Under the pieces are notes generated by a model. That model was given only the letters and a program-made list of their open reading frames with translations. It did no database searches and was not told the origin of the DNA. Source: an uncultured Pseudomonadales bacterium (GTDB lineage Bacteria; Pseudomonadota; Gammaproteobacteria; Pseudomonadales; Pseudohongiellaceae). Taken from it: a stretch of 64,000 bases of DNA. The number at the start of each line of letters is the position of its first letter. Position 1 is the first letter of the stretch. The DNA lies in contig CASIAB010000005.1 of NCBI GenBank assembly GCA_949372635.1, positions 124,001 through 188,000 on the forward strand, given 5' to 3'. Of the stretch, positions 47,301-57,102 are shown piece by piece. Made by a program: the position numbers and the translations under genes.

Positions 47301-47939
47301 GAAATCATCCTGATCGATGAAGCGCACATCGTTCGTTGCGACCACTGGCGAGTTCGTCTCGATAGCCAGAGCGACAGCCGCATCGATGTAGTCCTCTTCT
47401 TCTGCTTTGCCCACACGCTGCAGCTCTAGATAGAAACTTTGCGGGAATAATTGCTCCCATTCAGCCAGCAACTCCTTAGCTAAGTCTTTTTCATCTGCCA
47501 GCAGTGCTAGTCCTATATCGCTGCTCTGCGCACCCGATAAAGCGATAAGGCCATCGACACGCCCTGCCAATTGCGATTTGCAGACAGACGGCTCACTCTG
47601 GCTAGGGTTCTCGGTGTACAACTCGGAGATAAGTTTAGTCAGGCTGAGATAACCAACCTCGTTCTTGACCAATAACACTAGGCGAGTCTGTTTCGATCCG
47701 TCGTCGCTCTCAACCAGTACATCACAGCCGCAGACGGGCTTGATGCCGGCATTGAGGGAGCCGGTGTAAAATTTAATGAGGGAAAACATATTTGCCAGGT
47801 CGGTAATAGCAACCGCTGGCATAGATAATTCGCGCAGCCTCACAATAAGCGGTTTGATGGTAACGATACCATCATTGATTGAAAATTCGGTGTGAAGTCT
47901 GAGGTGTGCGAAGGGCGGATTAGGCAAATTTTCAGACAT
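44307..47939 (-). CDS. dnaE: DNA polymerase III subunit alpha
   Basis: 1210 aa; [72 protein letters not shown]. Confidence 0.98.
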   Translation of the reverse strand: [1210 protein letters not shown]

Positions 47940-48011
47940 TTAAAAATCTAATTATTGAGTGGCGTAGAAGTCTCCAATATACCTTTTTTTTATTAGAAAC
48001 GGGACAAAATT

Positions 48012-48629
48012 TTAAGGCCATTCAGATGCTTTCAGGACCCTCGCGACGGGCGCGAACGTACGCCGATGAATAGGCGTAGCCCCAAGGGCTTCAATCGCTG
48101 CTAGGTGCGCCGATGTTGGGTATCCCATATTACTTGCAAAGCCATAGCCCGGGTATTGCAGATCCAGTTCCTGCATCTCCTTGTCACGAGTCACCTTCGC
48201 AATAATCGAAGCAGCGCAGATGCTCGGGACTAAAGAGTCGCCTTTAACTACAGCCTCCGAGTGATACTTCCATTTAGGGCAGCGGTTACCATCGACGTAA
48301 ACGAACTCGGGCTGAACCTTCAGGCCTTCGACAGCCCTACTCATTGCCAGCATGCTCGCATGCAATATATTGATCTGCTCGATCTCCTGTACCGATGCTC
48401 GACCTACCGCATAGCAGTGAGCGTTCATTACAATGGCATCGAAGCATTCCAGCCTCTGCTTGTGGGACAGCTTCTTCGAGTCAGCTAGGCCGTTGATAGG
48501 CTTTACGGGATCAAGTATCACTGCCGCGGCGACAACGTCCCAGGCCAATGGCCCGCGACCCACTTCATCAGTACCCGCTATCAAGGTATAGGGTTCGCTA
48601 GCCGGAGAAAATGGAGGCTCGCTCTTCAT
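48012..48629 (-). CDS. rnhB: Ribonuclease HII
   Basis: [38 protein letters not shown]. Confidence 0.95.
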   Translation of the reverse strand: MKSEPPFSPASEPYTLIAGTDEVGRGPLAWDVVAAAVILDPVKPINGLADSKKLSHKQRLECFDAIVMNAHCYAVGRASVQEIEQINILHASMLAMSRAVEGLKVQPEFVYVDGNRCPKWKYHSEAVVKGDSLVPSICAASIIAKVTRDKEMQELDLQYPGYGFASNMGYPTSAHLAAIEALGATPIHRRTFAPVARVLKASEWP

Positions 48630-48632
48630 TTA

Positions 48633-49790
48633 CTAACTGCTGTCTTTCTCTATAAGAGATGCTATGGCTAGACCAGCCGCAGAGGAGGCACCGAGGCGCA
48701 GACTCTTATGTATTTGCTCAAATTCCAGCATTGTCGCTTCGTAATCCTCCCCACCAGTCATGTGCCGGACTATCCCTTCACGTACTTTTTTCACCGTGAG
48801 ATCATGCTGAATATATTCGGGCACTAGCTGCCGTCCCGCAAGGAGATTCGGCAAAGCAACATACGGGATCTTTACTAAACGCGAGGCGATGGCAAATGTG
48901 ATTGCCGCAAGTTTATACCCTACGATCATAGGTCGTCTTAAGAGCAACACCTCCAAAGTAGCAGTACCGGAAGACAGCACGACTAAATCCGCCGCACTGA
49001 TTGCTGCGTGAGAATCATCGACTAAAATAAATTGCTCGCCTGGAATTATTGACTCTTCACGAAGTAGAGCATCGACCTGTGCTTTGTTCTCCGCGCTGCT
49101 AGTCGGAACTAGAAACTTTAGCTGCGGACACGTAGCTAGCGATTCCACCGCTGCTGCAAAAAATACTGGCGCAAGCCGTTTGATTTCGCCACCGCGACTG
49201 CCTGGCATCAACGTAACTAGTTCGTCATCTCGATTGAGGCCAAATTGCTCACGTGAAAATAGCTTCTTATCTTCGAAACCGATGGTATCTGCCAATGGGT
49301 GACCTACACACTTAACATCGACACCATGTTGTGTATAGACTGCCGTCTCAAACGGAAACAAGGTCAGCATTAAATCTACTGCCCTCTTCACCGTATGGAT
49401 TCGTCTCTCACGATAAGCCCAAAGGCTAGGACTGACATAATGAACCGTTTTAATCTTATCGAGCTTCAGCTCTTCTTCGAGGCGCAAGTTGAAGTCGGGG
49501 TTATCAATACCTATAAAGACGAGTGGGCGCCTTTCGGCGAAAAATTGTTTGAGCCGTTTCTTCAGCGCAAATAGCTCGGGCAATCTGCTTAAGGGCTCGA
49601 CGAAACCCATAACCGAGAGCCTATCCATCTCAGCAAGGGAGTTAAACCCGAGCGCAATCATATCTGGCCCACCAATACCGGCAAATTCCGCATCGGGGTA
49701 TTTGTTACTCAAAGCTGAAATCAGACCAGCACCTAGGATGTCTCCTGATTTTTCGCCAGCAACAATTCCGATTAGAGGGGCATTACTCAT
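48633..49790 (-). CDS. lpxB: Lipid-A-disaccharide synthase
   Basis: IGIVAGEKSGDILGAGLISAL; YVSPSLWAYRERRIHTVKRAVD; LMPGSRGGEIKRL. Confidence 0.96.
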   Translation of the reverse strand: MSNAPLIGIVAGEKSGDILGAGLISALSNKYPDAEFAGIGGPDMIALGFNSLAEMDRLSVMGFVEPLSRLPELFALKKRLKQFFAERRPLVFIGIDNPDFNLRLEEELKLDKIKTVHYVSPSLWAYRERRIHTVKRAVDLMLTLFPFETAVYTQHGVDVKCVGHPLADTIGFEDKKLFSREQFGLNRDDELVTLMPGSRGGEIKRLAPVFFAAAVESLATCPQLKFLVPTSSAENKAQVDALLREESIIPGEQFILVDDSHAAISAADLVVLSSGTATLEVLLLRRPMIVGYKLAAITFAIASRLVKIPYVALPNLLAGRQLVPEYIQHDLTVKKVREGIVRHMTGGEDYEATMLEFEQIHKSLRLGASSAAGLAIASLIEKDSS

Positions 49791-49890
49791 AGTATGAGGT
49801 ATCGTGGTTAGTGACTTTCGTTACATTCGTCGTTTTAGCTACTTAAGTAACCAACGATGCCTGAGTATATGAAGAAGTGAATTCAAATTT

Positions 49891-50664
49891 TTAGCGGTGT
49901 ATGCCTTTCTTCGAACTCTCCAACGAGTCGATGAGAAGCTGCAGCGCATCACAGTCTTCGCGCATGATCTTCAATTGGACGATGGCGTCCTGCAGAGAGT
50001 GGCCGCGCATATAGATGACCTTATATGCAGTACGCAATTGCTTGATAGTAGGCTTCGCAAAGCCCCGACGCTCCAAGCCTATAGTATTAACCGCCCTCAC
50101 TGCAGCAGGCTGGCCGCTAACGATCATGTAGGCAGGCACATCGTGATCGATATGTGTCACGCCGCCAACCATAGCGTGAGCACCGATCTTGAGAAATTGG
50201 TTTACGCCCGCATAGCCGCCAAGAATGGCCCAGTCATCTACTTCAACGTGGCCTGAAATCCCCACGTTATTCGCAAAAATTGTATTGTTTCCTACAATGC
50301 AATCATGAGCGATGTGCACATAGGGCATGAGTAGGTTGTCGCTACCGATTCGGGTGAGACCGCCACCGAAGCCAGTTCCCCGGTGCAGATTAGAACCTTC
50401 CCGTAAAACGTTGCGGTCACCAATCTTAAGCCAAGTTTGCTCACCCTTAAACTTTTTATCTGCAGGATCTTCACCGATTGAGCTGAATTGAAAAATGCGA
50501 TTGTCTTTGCCGATTTTGGTGTTGGCGCGAATCATCACATGCGAATCGATGACAGTGCCAGATCCAATCTGCACATTGGGCCCTACAATAGTCCAAGGAC
50601 CAATCGTTACATCAGAATCTATTTCAGCTTTAGGGTCTATCCTGGCGCTGGAATCAATCGACAT
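49891..50664 (-). CDS. lpxA: UDP-N-acetylglucosamine acyltransferase
   Basis: Hexapeptide-repeat protein, [29 protein letters not shown]; overlaps fabZ. Confidence 0.97.
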   Translation of the reverse strand: MSIDSSARIDPKAEIDSDVTIGPWTIVGPNVQIGSGTVIDSHVMIRANTKIGKDNRIFQFSSIGEDPADKKFKGEQTWLKIGDRNVLREGSNLHRGTGFGGGLTRIGSDNLLMPYVHIAHDCIVGNNTIFANNVGISGHVEVDDWAILGGYAGVNQFLKIGAHAMVGGVTHIDHDVPAYMIVSGQPAAVRAVNTIGLERRGFAKPTIKQLRTAYKVIYMRGHSLQDAIVQLKIMREDCDALQLLIDSLESSKKGIHR

Positions 50665-51103
50665 CCACCTTCCTCTCTGCGCACATAATGATCATTGTTC
50701 CTACAAGCTCTTCACCCACTGAAGCACGGCAGGCAAACTTATAAATACCGCGCTTATTGGTGACGATTTCGGCCTCTAGAGTAAGACAGTCGCCTGGTAT
50801 CACCGGTCGTCGTAAGCGCACATTATCGGCCCCAACGAAATAATAGAGATAACCGTCCTTCGGTTTCTTTTCCTGACTCTTGAACCCCAAAACACCAGCA
50901 GCTTGAGCCAGCGCCTCAATGATGAGCACACCCGGCATGATAGGTTGATTCGGAAAATGGCCGTTGAAGAATGGCTCGTTCACAGTAACGTTCTTGTAAG
51001 CCACGATAGACTTACCGAGGTCCATCTCAGTTACTCTATCCAACAGCAGGAAAGGGTAGCGCTGAGGGAGATACTCTTTAATTTCTTCGACGGTCATTAA
51101 CAT
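50654..51103 (-). CDS. fabZ: 3-hydroxyacyl-ACP dehydratase FabZ
   Basis: [48 protein letters not shown]. Confidence 0.97.
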   Translation of the reverse strand: MLMTVEEIKEYLPQRYPFLLLDRVTEMDLGKSIVAYKNVTVNEPFFNGHFPNQPIMPGVLIIEALAQAAGVLGFKSQEKKPKDGYLYYFVGADNVRLRRPVIPGDCLTLEAEIVTNKRGIYKFACRASVGEELVGTMIIMCAERKVDVD

Positions 51104-51203
51104 GTGTGGTTCTCTAGTCTGCCCTGCGCTCGATCATTGCGAGCTAGGTTAATTTTTATTTCGATGGCTTCTGAAGCGAAGCTCTTGCCCAGATTCAATC
51201 GAC

Positions 51204-52235
51204 CTAGTTTTTATCGGTCGAACTCTCAATTTCTTTCAATCTCTTCGCGATGCTATCTAGTTGCTGGAACCGAATCGCATTGCGCTTCCACTGCGAAGTC
51301 TTCGCTTGGATTGTACCAGTAGAGTACATACCGGGCTCTGAAATTGACTGACTCAGTAGCGACATGGCACTCACCTGCACCCTATCAGCGATAGATATAT
51401 GGCCCACTACCCCGGACCCGCCACCCATGATGCAGTATTTACCTATTGTCACACTGCCGGCAATGGCAGCGCAGCCACAAATTATTGTGTGCTCACCAAT
51501 CTTGCAGTTATGGCCGATCTGAACCTGGTTGTCGATCTTCACACCATTACCAATTTCAGTGTCTTCGAGAGCGCCCCTATCTATCGTGCTACCGGCACCG
51601 ATCTCGACATCGTCGCCTATTTTAACTCCACCGAGCTGATAGATTTTAACAGACTTGCTACCATCGAATGCAAAACCAAACCCATCGGAACCGACTACAG
51701 AGCCAGAATGAATCTTTACGTTTTTTCCTAAGACAACGCCATGATAGAGAGTTACGTTACTATACAATTTACAGCCTTGGCCTAGACTCACATTCTCACC
51801 TACATAACAGCCCGCACCGATCACAACGTCGTCGCCCAGCGACACGTTGGCTGCAATTACTGCATTTGCAGAGATGCTAACATTTTTGCCGAGCACGGCA
51901 GAATTATCCACACTTGCTGATTCATGGACGCCAGTGGGAGGCATTGGTGAATTATTGAATAACGCAGTAGCTTTCGCAAAAGACACATAGGGAATGCCTG
52001 TCACAAGTTTGTTGCCTGGACAGCTATCTAGATATTTTTTATCGATGAGTATCGCAGACGCCCTACTATTTTTTAGCTGGCCTACGTAGGAAGGATTGCT
52101 TAGGAAACTCAGCTGGCCGGGCTCGGCATTCTGGAGAGTAGCTAGGCCAGTTATTTCGCACTGGCCATCGCCGATTAGTTTAGCGTCTAGCAATTCCGCC
52201 AGATGCGCCAATGTATATTTTGTTTTATGTGTCAC
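51204..52235 (-). CDS. lpxD: UDP-3-O-acylglucosamine N-acyltransferase
   Basis: LSFLSNPSYVGQLKNSRASAILI; IHSGSVVGSDGFGFAFDGSKSVKIYQLGGVKIGDDVEIGAGSTIDRGAL. Confidence 0.97.
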   Translation of the reverse strand: MTHKTKYTLAHLAELLDAKLIGDGQCEITGLATLQNAEPGQLSFLSNPSYVGQLKNSRASAILIDKKYLDSCPGNKLVTGIPYVSFAKATALFNNSPMPPTGVHESASVDNSAVLGKNVSISANAVIAANVSLGDDVVIGAGCYVGENVSLGQGCKLYSNVTLYHGVVLGKNVKIHSGSVVGSDGFGFAFDGSKSVKIYQLGGVKIGDDVEIGAGSTIDRGALEDTEIGNGVKIDNQVQIGHNCKIGEHTIICGCAAIAGSVTIGKYCIMGGGSGVVGHISIADRVQVSAMSLLSQSISEPGMYSTGTIQAKTSQWKRNAIRFQQLDSIAKRLKEIESSTDKN

Positions 52236-52264
52236 CTGACACTAACCTGATAATGAGGATTCCT

Positions 52265-52822
52265 TTACGGCTCAGTCTGCGTATTTTCATTCAATTTTGC
52301 AGTAACCTTTGCGGTAATATCCAATACTGGCGCAAAATAAGGAGAACTATCCGAATTGAGAATCAAATCGTAACCGCCCTCTGCGACCACATCGGTAACT
52401 GCCTCGGCAAGATCGCCTTGCATACTTTCGAGAAACTGCTGATTCTTTGCCTGCAATGATGTTTGAACTCTTTCTTGTATCAGTTGCAACTGAACCTGCA
52501 AGTCCTGAGCATTAGAATTCATACGGCTAATTTCTTGTTCGCTCATAACAGCTTCGTTCTGATTAAACTCTTCACGCAGAGCAGTTAGCTGTTCAGTAAG
52601 CTCTTGAGCTCTTTCCTCATCTGTACTAAATTCCTGCTCCAATTCTTCTTGCACGACACGAGCCGCATCAGAATTGAACAATGCCTGTAATGCATTCAGC
52701 ACACCTATCTTGGTATCCTGAGCAGCGGCACCTTGAGATACAAGCACCAAACTCAAACAGACAATTAGACTCTTAAATATTTTCACAATAATTCTCCAAT
52801 TCTTACTAACACTATTGAGCAT
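52265..52822 (-). CDS. skp: OmpH/Skp family periplasmic chaperone
   Basis: Signal peptide then TKIGVLNALQALFNSDAARVVQEELEQEFSTDEERAQELTEQLTALREEF; between bamA and lpxD. Confidence 0.9.
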   Translation of the reverse strand: MLNSVSKNWRIIVKIFKSLIVCLSLVLVSQGAAAQDTKIGVLNALQALFNSDAARVVQEELEQEFSTDEERAQELTEQLTALREEFNQNEAVMSEQEISRMNSNAQDLQVQLQLIQERVQTSLQAKNQQFLESMQGDLAEAVTDVVAEGGYDLILNSDSSPYFAPVLDITAKVTAKLNENTQTEP

Positions 52823-52965
52823 GCGCTCAAATAACTATCTATAACTAACACTACATTATTCAGTAAGGCGTCTAAATTCGTCGTCATTATGTACTGAATT
52901 TTGCAATCCCTGAATCTTGACTATTCGAGCTATACCGTATTGCTAATCCTTTAAATCAAGCCAGT

Positions 52966-55647
52966 CTAGAAACCATTTCCAACCGTAAAATCAAAGCTCT
53001 TTAAATCATCCCCTTCTTTGCCAAATGGTTTCGCCACATAGAATGTTAACGGGCCAAATGGCGACAGATAAGTAACACTAATTCCTGCAGAGTATCTAAC
53101 TTCACCCAAATCGAAATCTGTACAATTCTTTAAAAGTGTCTGTCGTTCCGTACAATGCGACGAGAACACATTTCCCGCGTCAATAAAGAAAGCCGACCTA
53201 ACTTGACCCGAAGCGTCCATAAACGGAATTGGGAATAATAGCTCCAATGTCGCGGTAGCCAGTATATTACCACCAAAACTGTCATAATCCTCGTCTAGGT
53301 AAAAACTTTGTACTGCCAGAGCGATTTCCTGATTTCCCTCTGAATCTAGCACCGGCTGGCCGGTCTCATCGAAAAGGCCTGTAGTTTCATAACCTGCATC
53401 CCTGTTTAAACCTACTGCAGAGCCATCCTCTCGGCGCTGGATTTCACCATTTTCATCTCGCAAAAGCGTTAGCCCGTATTCAGTCAGATATCTGGCGCCT
53501 GGGGTGCTCTGTGGCCCTAGGCTATTGTCTTCGAAGCCGCGCAAGACACCACCCGCGTTTACGTTTAGACCGCCAGCAAAGTAGTTATTAAAGAAGGGCA
53601 TTTGTTCAGTATTACCATATCCAATGCCATAGCCCAGATTCGTTCTTAAGCCTACAACCCAGCGCTGATCCTGAGAAAGTGGCCAATACATCTCATTGTT
53701 GTAGTTGATTCTGGCATATTGCAAGTCACTACCGGGCAATGTGACTTCTAGACCGACACGGTGGAGCGCGCCGCTGGTAGCCATCTGTCCGCGGTTTAGA
53801 GTGTTGCGAAACCAATTGCCTGTAATCGTAAAGTTATCGAAGGTATCCCCATATTTGTCAACAAAACCTTGATCTATATTTGTCTGGAGCTGCAGTGGGC
53901 TTAGTGAATTCACATCGCCTAATACTGCATCAGTGACGGGACCATCAAAAGCGTTGCTGTTAGCGGGCGTAATCACATATTTATCTATTCCGTCGAAAAA
54001 AGTAGGACTGGAAACTATCTCTTGAACAGAACCGAGCCCCGCACTCAGCTCCGTGTGCGTAAATCCAACATCAAACCCTAACAATGATATCTCACTCAAG
54101 GGGTAACTAAAGCTCAAGGATCCACCGTAGGAAGAGGTATTGAAAGCAGAAACGTTCCAAGGAGACTCCATCTTCTGAGCGAACAGATTGAATCCCCTAC
54201 TCACTCCGTCAGGCGTAAAATACGGATCTTGATACTGAAAATTTAGACCAGTCTGGAAGCGGCTTTTATTGATGCCAACACCCAATGTCTTCCCGGTCCC
54301 CAGAAAATTCTGTGCCTGTAGGCTGGAGCTGATGAAGAAATTACCACCCCCACCTGTGCCGACCTGAAAGCTGATGGCGCCAAAATTTTGTTCCAGCACG
54401 TCATAATTGACATCTATCTGATCTTCCGTGCCTGCAACCTCGATCGTATCAACTTCGACAGTTTCGAAGTAGCCGAGTCGCTGCAGACGAATTTTGGATT
54501 GTTCGATTTGCAGGCTTGACGCTGGAGCAGACTCTAGCTGTCGCAACTCTCTTCGTAGGACATCATCAGCGGTCGATATGTTGCCTGCGAAATTAATACG
54601 ATTTACATAGGTCCTTTTGCCCGGCTCGATGAAGAACGTTACATCAACGGTTTCATCTTCATCGTTGACTTCTGGCACGCCAGTGGCTTCAGCAAAGGCA
54701 TAGCCTAAGTTGCCAAGAAACTGAACCATGATTTCTTCAGTTCCCGTGACAAGACCCTGCGAATAGATCTGTCCCGGGCGCACGAATACTGCCGCCCTCA
54801 AAAGAGCCTCTGCATCTACTAGGTCGCCGGCGAGATCTACTTCGTTAATAGTGAACAGGTTTCCCTCGGTCAAATTAATAGTGATATAGACTTCTTTGCG
54901 ATCCGGCGTGATGGAGATAGGTGTGGAATCGATATTAAATTCTACAAAACCGTTATCAAGATAGAAGGATTCTAGGCGTTCGAGATCGCCAGAAAATTGT
55001 TCGCGCGAATAACGGTCCTTGCGGCTTAAAAGCATGAACCAAGGCTTCGTACCTAACTCGAACAGACCAAGCAGGTCTTCCTCATTGAAGGCCTGATTGC
55101 CTACGATGTTAATGTGGCGTATGCGTGATTCTTCGCCTTCGTTGATGCTCAGACTGATACCAACACGGTTCCGCGGCAGTTCTTCAACCTCAATGTCCAC
55201 TGACGCACCATAGCGACCACGAGACGAGTACACGTCCTGTATTCCTTGGCGAATTACTTCTAGCGCGGGGCGCGTGAAAATCTGACCTTCGGCAATGTCT
55301 GCCTCCGCCATGTTGTCAATGATATCTTCAGTCTCAAGAACGCTATTTCCTTCGATGGTAATTTCAGCAACGGAGGGCCTTTCCAAAACCGTAACAATAA
55401 GCACATTCCCTTCGCGTGCCACCTCGATCTCATCAAAATATTCTGACTGAGAAAGCTCTCGAATAATTTGCGCTGAGATGTCAGCCGTAACTTGATCACC
55501 TATGCCTACGGGTAATAGGTTGTAGATTATCCCGGGCGAAATGCGTTGATAGCCATCAACGATTATGTCGGCTATTACAAATTCCTGTGCGTTGAGGGAC
55601 TTTGAAATTCCAAAAGCCACCAACAAACAAAAAAGTAGTTTTTTCAT
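52966..55647 (-). CDS. bamA: Outer membrane assembly factor BamA
   Basis: 893-aa POTRA/Omp85 protein, FVIADIIVDGYQRISPGIIYNLLPV; C-terminal FGPLTFYVAKPFGKEGDDLKSFDFTVGNGF. Confidence 0.97.
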   Translation of the reverse strand: MKKLLFCLLVAFGISKSLNAQEFVIADIIVDGYQRISPGIIYNLLPVGIGDQVTADISAQIIRELSQSEYFDEIEVAREGNVLIVTVLERPSVAEITIEGNSVLETEDIIDNMAEADIAEGQIFTRPALEVIRQGIQDVYSSRGRYGASVDIEVEELPRNRVGISLSINEGEESRIRHINIVGNQAFNEEDLLGLFELGTKPWFMLLSRKDRYSREQFSGDLERLESFYLDNGFVEFNIDSTPISITPDRKEVYITINLTEGNLFTINEVDLAGDLVDAEALLRAAVFVRPGQIYSQGLVTGTEEIMVQFLGNLGYAFAEATGVPEVNDEDETVDVTFFIEPGKRTYVNRINFAGNISTADDVLRRELRQLESAPASSLQIEQSKIRLQRLGYFETVEVDTIEVAGTEDQIDVNYDVLEQNFGAISFQVGTGGGGNFFISSSLQAQNFLGTGKTLGVGINKSRFQTGLNFQYQDPYFTPDGVSRGFNLFAQKMESPWNVSAFNTSSYGGSLSFSYPLSEISLLGFDVGFTHTELSAGLGSVQEIVSSPTFFDGIDKYVITPANSNAFDGPVTDAVLGDVNSLSPLQLQTNIDQGFVDKYGDTFDNFTITGNWFRNTLNRGQMATSGALHRVGLEVTLPGSDLQYARINYNNEMYWPLSQDQRWVVGLRTNLGYGIGYGNTEQMPFFNNYFAGGLNVNAGGVLRGFEDNSLGPQSTPGARYLTEYGLTLLRDENGEIQRREDGSAVGLNRDAGYETTGLFDETGQPVLDSEGNQEIALAVQSFYLDEDYDSFGGNILATATLELLFPIPFMDASGQVRSAFFIDAGNVFSSHCTERQTLLKNCTDFDLGEVRYSAGISVTYLSPFGPLTFYVAKPFGKEGDDLKSFDFTVGNGF

Positions 55648-55720
55648 TTGCGCTGCATTCTCAATTTATTGCGTTACTTGGCGGCGAGTTTGTTAATTTT
55701 TCTATTTTATTTATTTTTTG

Positions 55721-57091
55721 TTACAACAAACGACTAACATCGTTATACATAGCTAAAACCATAATTCCCGAAATCAACAACAATCCCAGCTGTAATCCTA
55801 AGGCCTGAATTCGCTCGGGCACCGGCCTTCTGATGACAACTTCAATTGCATAAAATAAGAGATGCCCGCCATCAAGAACTGGGATAGGTAACAAGTTCAT
55901 AACGCCCAGCGAGATACTCAGCAGGGCCAAAAAACCTAAATAGAATTCAAGACCATAGGTTGCTGTCTCTCCTGCCACCCGTCCAATAGTTATTGGCCCA
56001 CCGATATTTTTTGGCGAGATCTCCAAGGTGACCATTTTCTTCACAGAATTTAATACAAAAGCCGACATTTCCCATGTCTTGAGAACAGCCGGCTGAATCG
56101 CCGATAGCAAATTGTAATTTAACTGCCGCGTTGTTGTCTGCACATAGGCGCCAATACTGCCAACTGAAGTACCATCATCAAGCGTCGTTGCTTTCGGCGT
56201 CATAATCAAGTCAGTGTTGATGCCACCACGTTGGACCACGACATCAAGTATGAGTTCCGGGCTCGCTCGGATCACCTCTACCCAATGTGTCCAACCGCTT
56301 ATTGTTGTGCCATCCACAGAGATAACCTCATCGCCTTCTTGCAGATTAGCGGCCTCTGCAGCACCACCGGGAACAATACCGCCAATATTCGCTGGAATTT
56401 CGCCAATAATACCGAGATTTCCGACAGGATTTGGTTCTGTGTCTGCTGCCATCCAGGTATTTATTGGAACTTGTAAATTTCTCCGTCTGCTCGAATCCGC
56501 AGGGCCGACAGTTAAGATTATTTCGCCGGTTTCACCCAGTCGGGCGAGCATCTGTATGTTGACTTGCTGCCAGTTGATAGTTTCTTTACCGTCCACAGCG
56601 GTAATTTCATCGCCGGCTTTTAGTCCCGCTGTATCTGCAATAGAGTCTTCTATTACACTGCTCACTATCGGCGCAATACCAGAAACGCCATAGAATATAT
56701 TTATCAGCCAGAATACGAATATCGCCAACAAGAAATTCGCGATAGGACCCGCCGCTACAATCGCCGTCTTCTGCCACAGAGGTTTGCAGGCGAATGAGCC
56801 CTCGCGCTGGATCGCGCTCAACCCGCTTGTATCCGCAACAGTGCTATCTTCTTGGCCCAGCATCTTAACGTAGCCGCCCAGTGGAATTGGTGCGATGACA
56901 TACTCAACTCCATCCTTGCCAACCCATGTCTTGACAGCCTTGCCAAAGCCGATAGAAAATTTAAGCACCTTTACGCCGCAGCGCCTAGCAACCCAGAAAT
57001 GGCCAAACTCGTGGATCGTCACCAATATACCGAGGGTTACTAAGAGGGCTATAACGCTTATTAAAATTTCAAGTATCATAAATTTTCGCAA
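55721..57091 (-). CDS. rseP: Site-2 protease RseP
   Basis: LVTIHEFGHFWVARRCGVKVLKFSIGFG (HExxH), PDZ domains, LLPIPVLDGGHLLFYAIE. Confidence 0.97.
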   Translation of the reverse strand: MRKFMILEILISVIALLVTLGILVTIHEFGHFWVARRCGVKVLKFSIGFGKAVKTWVGKDGVEYVIAPIPLGGYVKMLGQEDSTVADTSGLSAIQREGSFACKPLWQKTAIVAAGPIANFLLAIFVFWLINIFYGVSGIAPIVSSVIEDSIADTAGLKAGDEITAVDGKETINWQQVNIQMLARLGETGEIILTVGPADSSRRRNLQVPINTWMAADTEPNPVGNLGIIGEIPANIGGIVPGGAAEAANLQEGDEVISVDGTTISGWTHWVEVIRASPELILDVVVQRGGINTDLIMTPKATTLDDGTSVGSIGAYVQTTTRQLNYNLLSAIQPAVLKTWEMSAFVLNSVKKMVTLEISPKNIGGPITIGRVAGETATYGLEFYLGFLALLSISLGVMNLLPIPVLDGGHLLFYAIEVVIRRPVPERIQALGLQLGLLLISGIMVLAMYNDVSRLL

Positions 57092-57102
57092 CAGCGCTAG
57101 AT

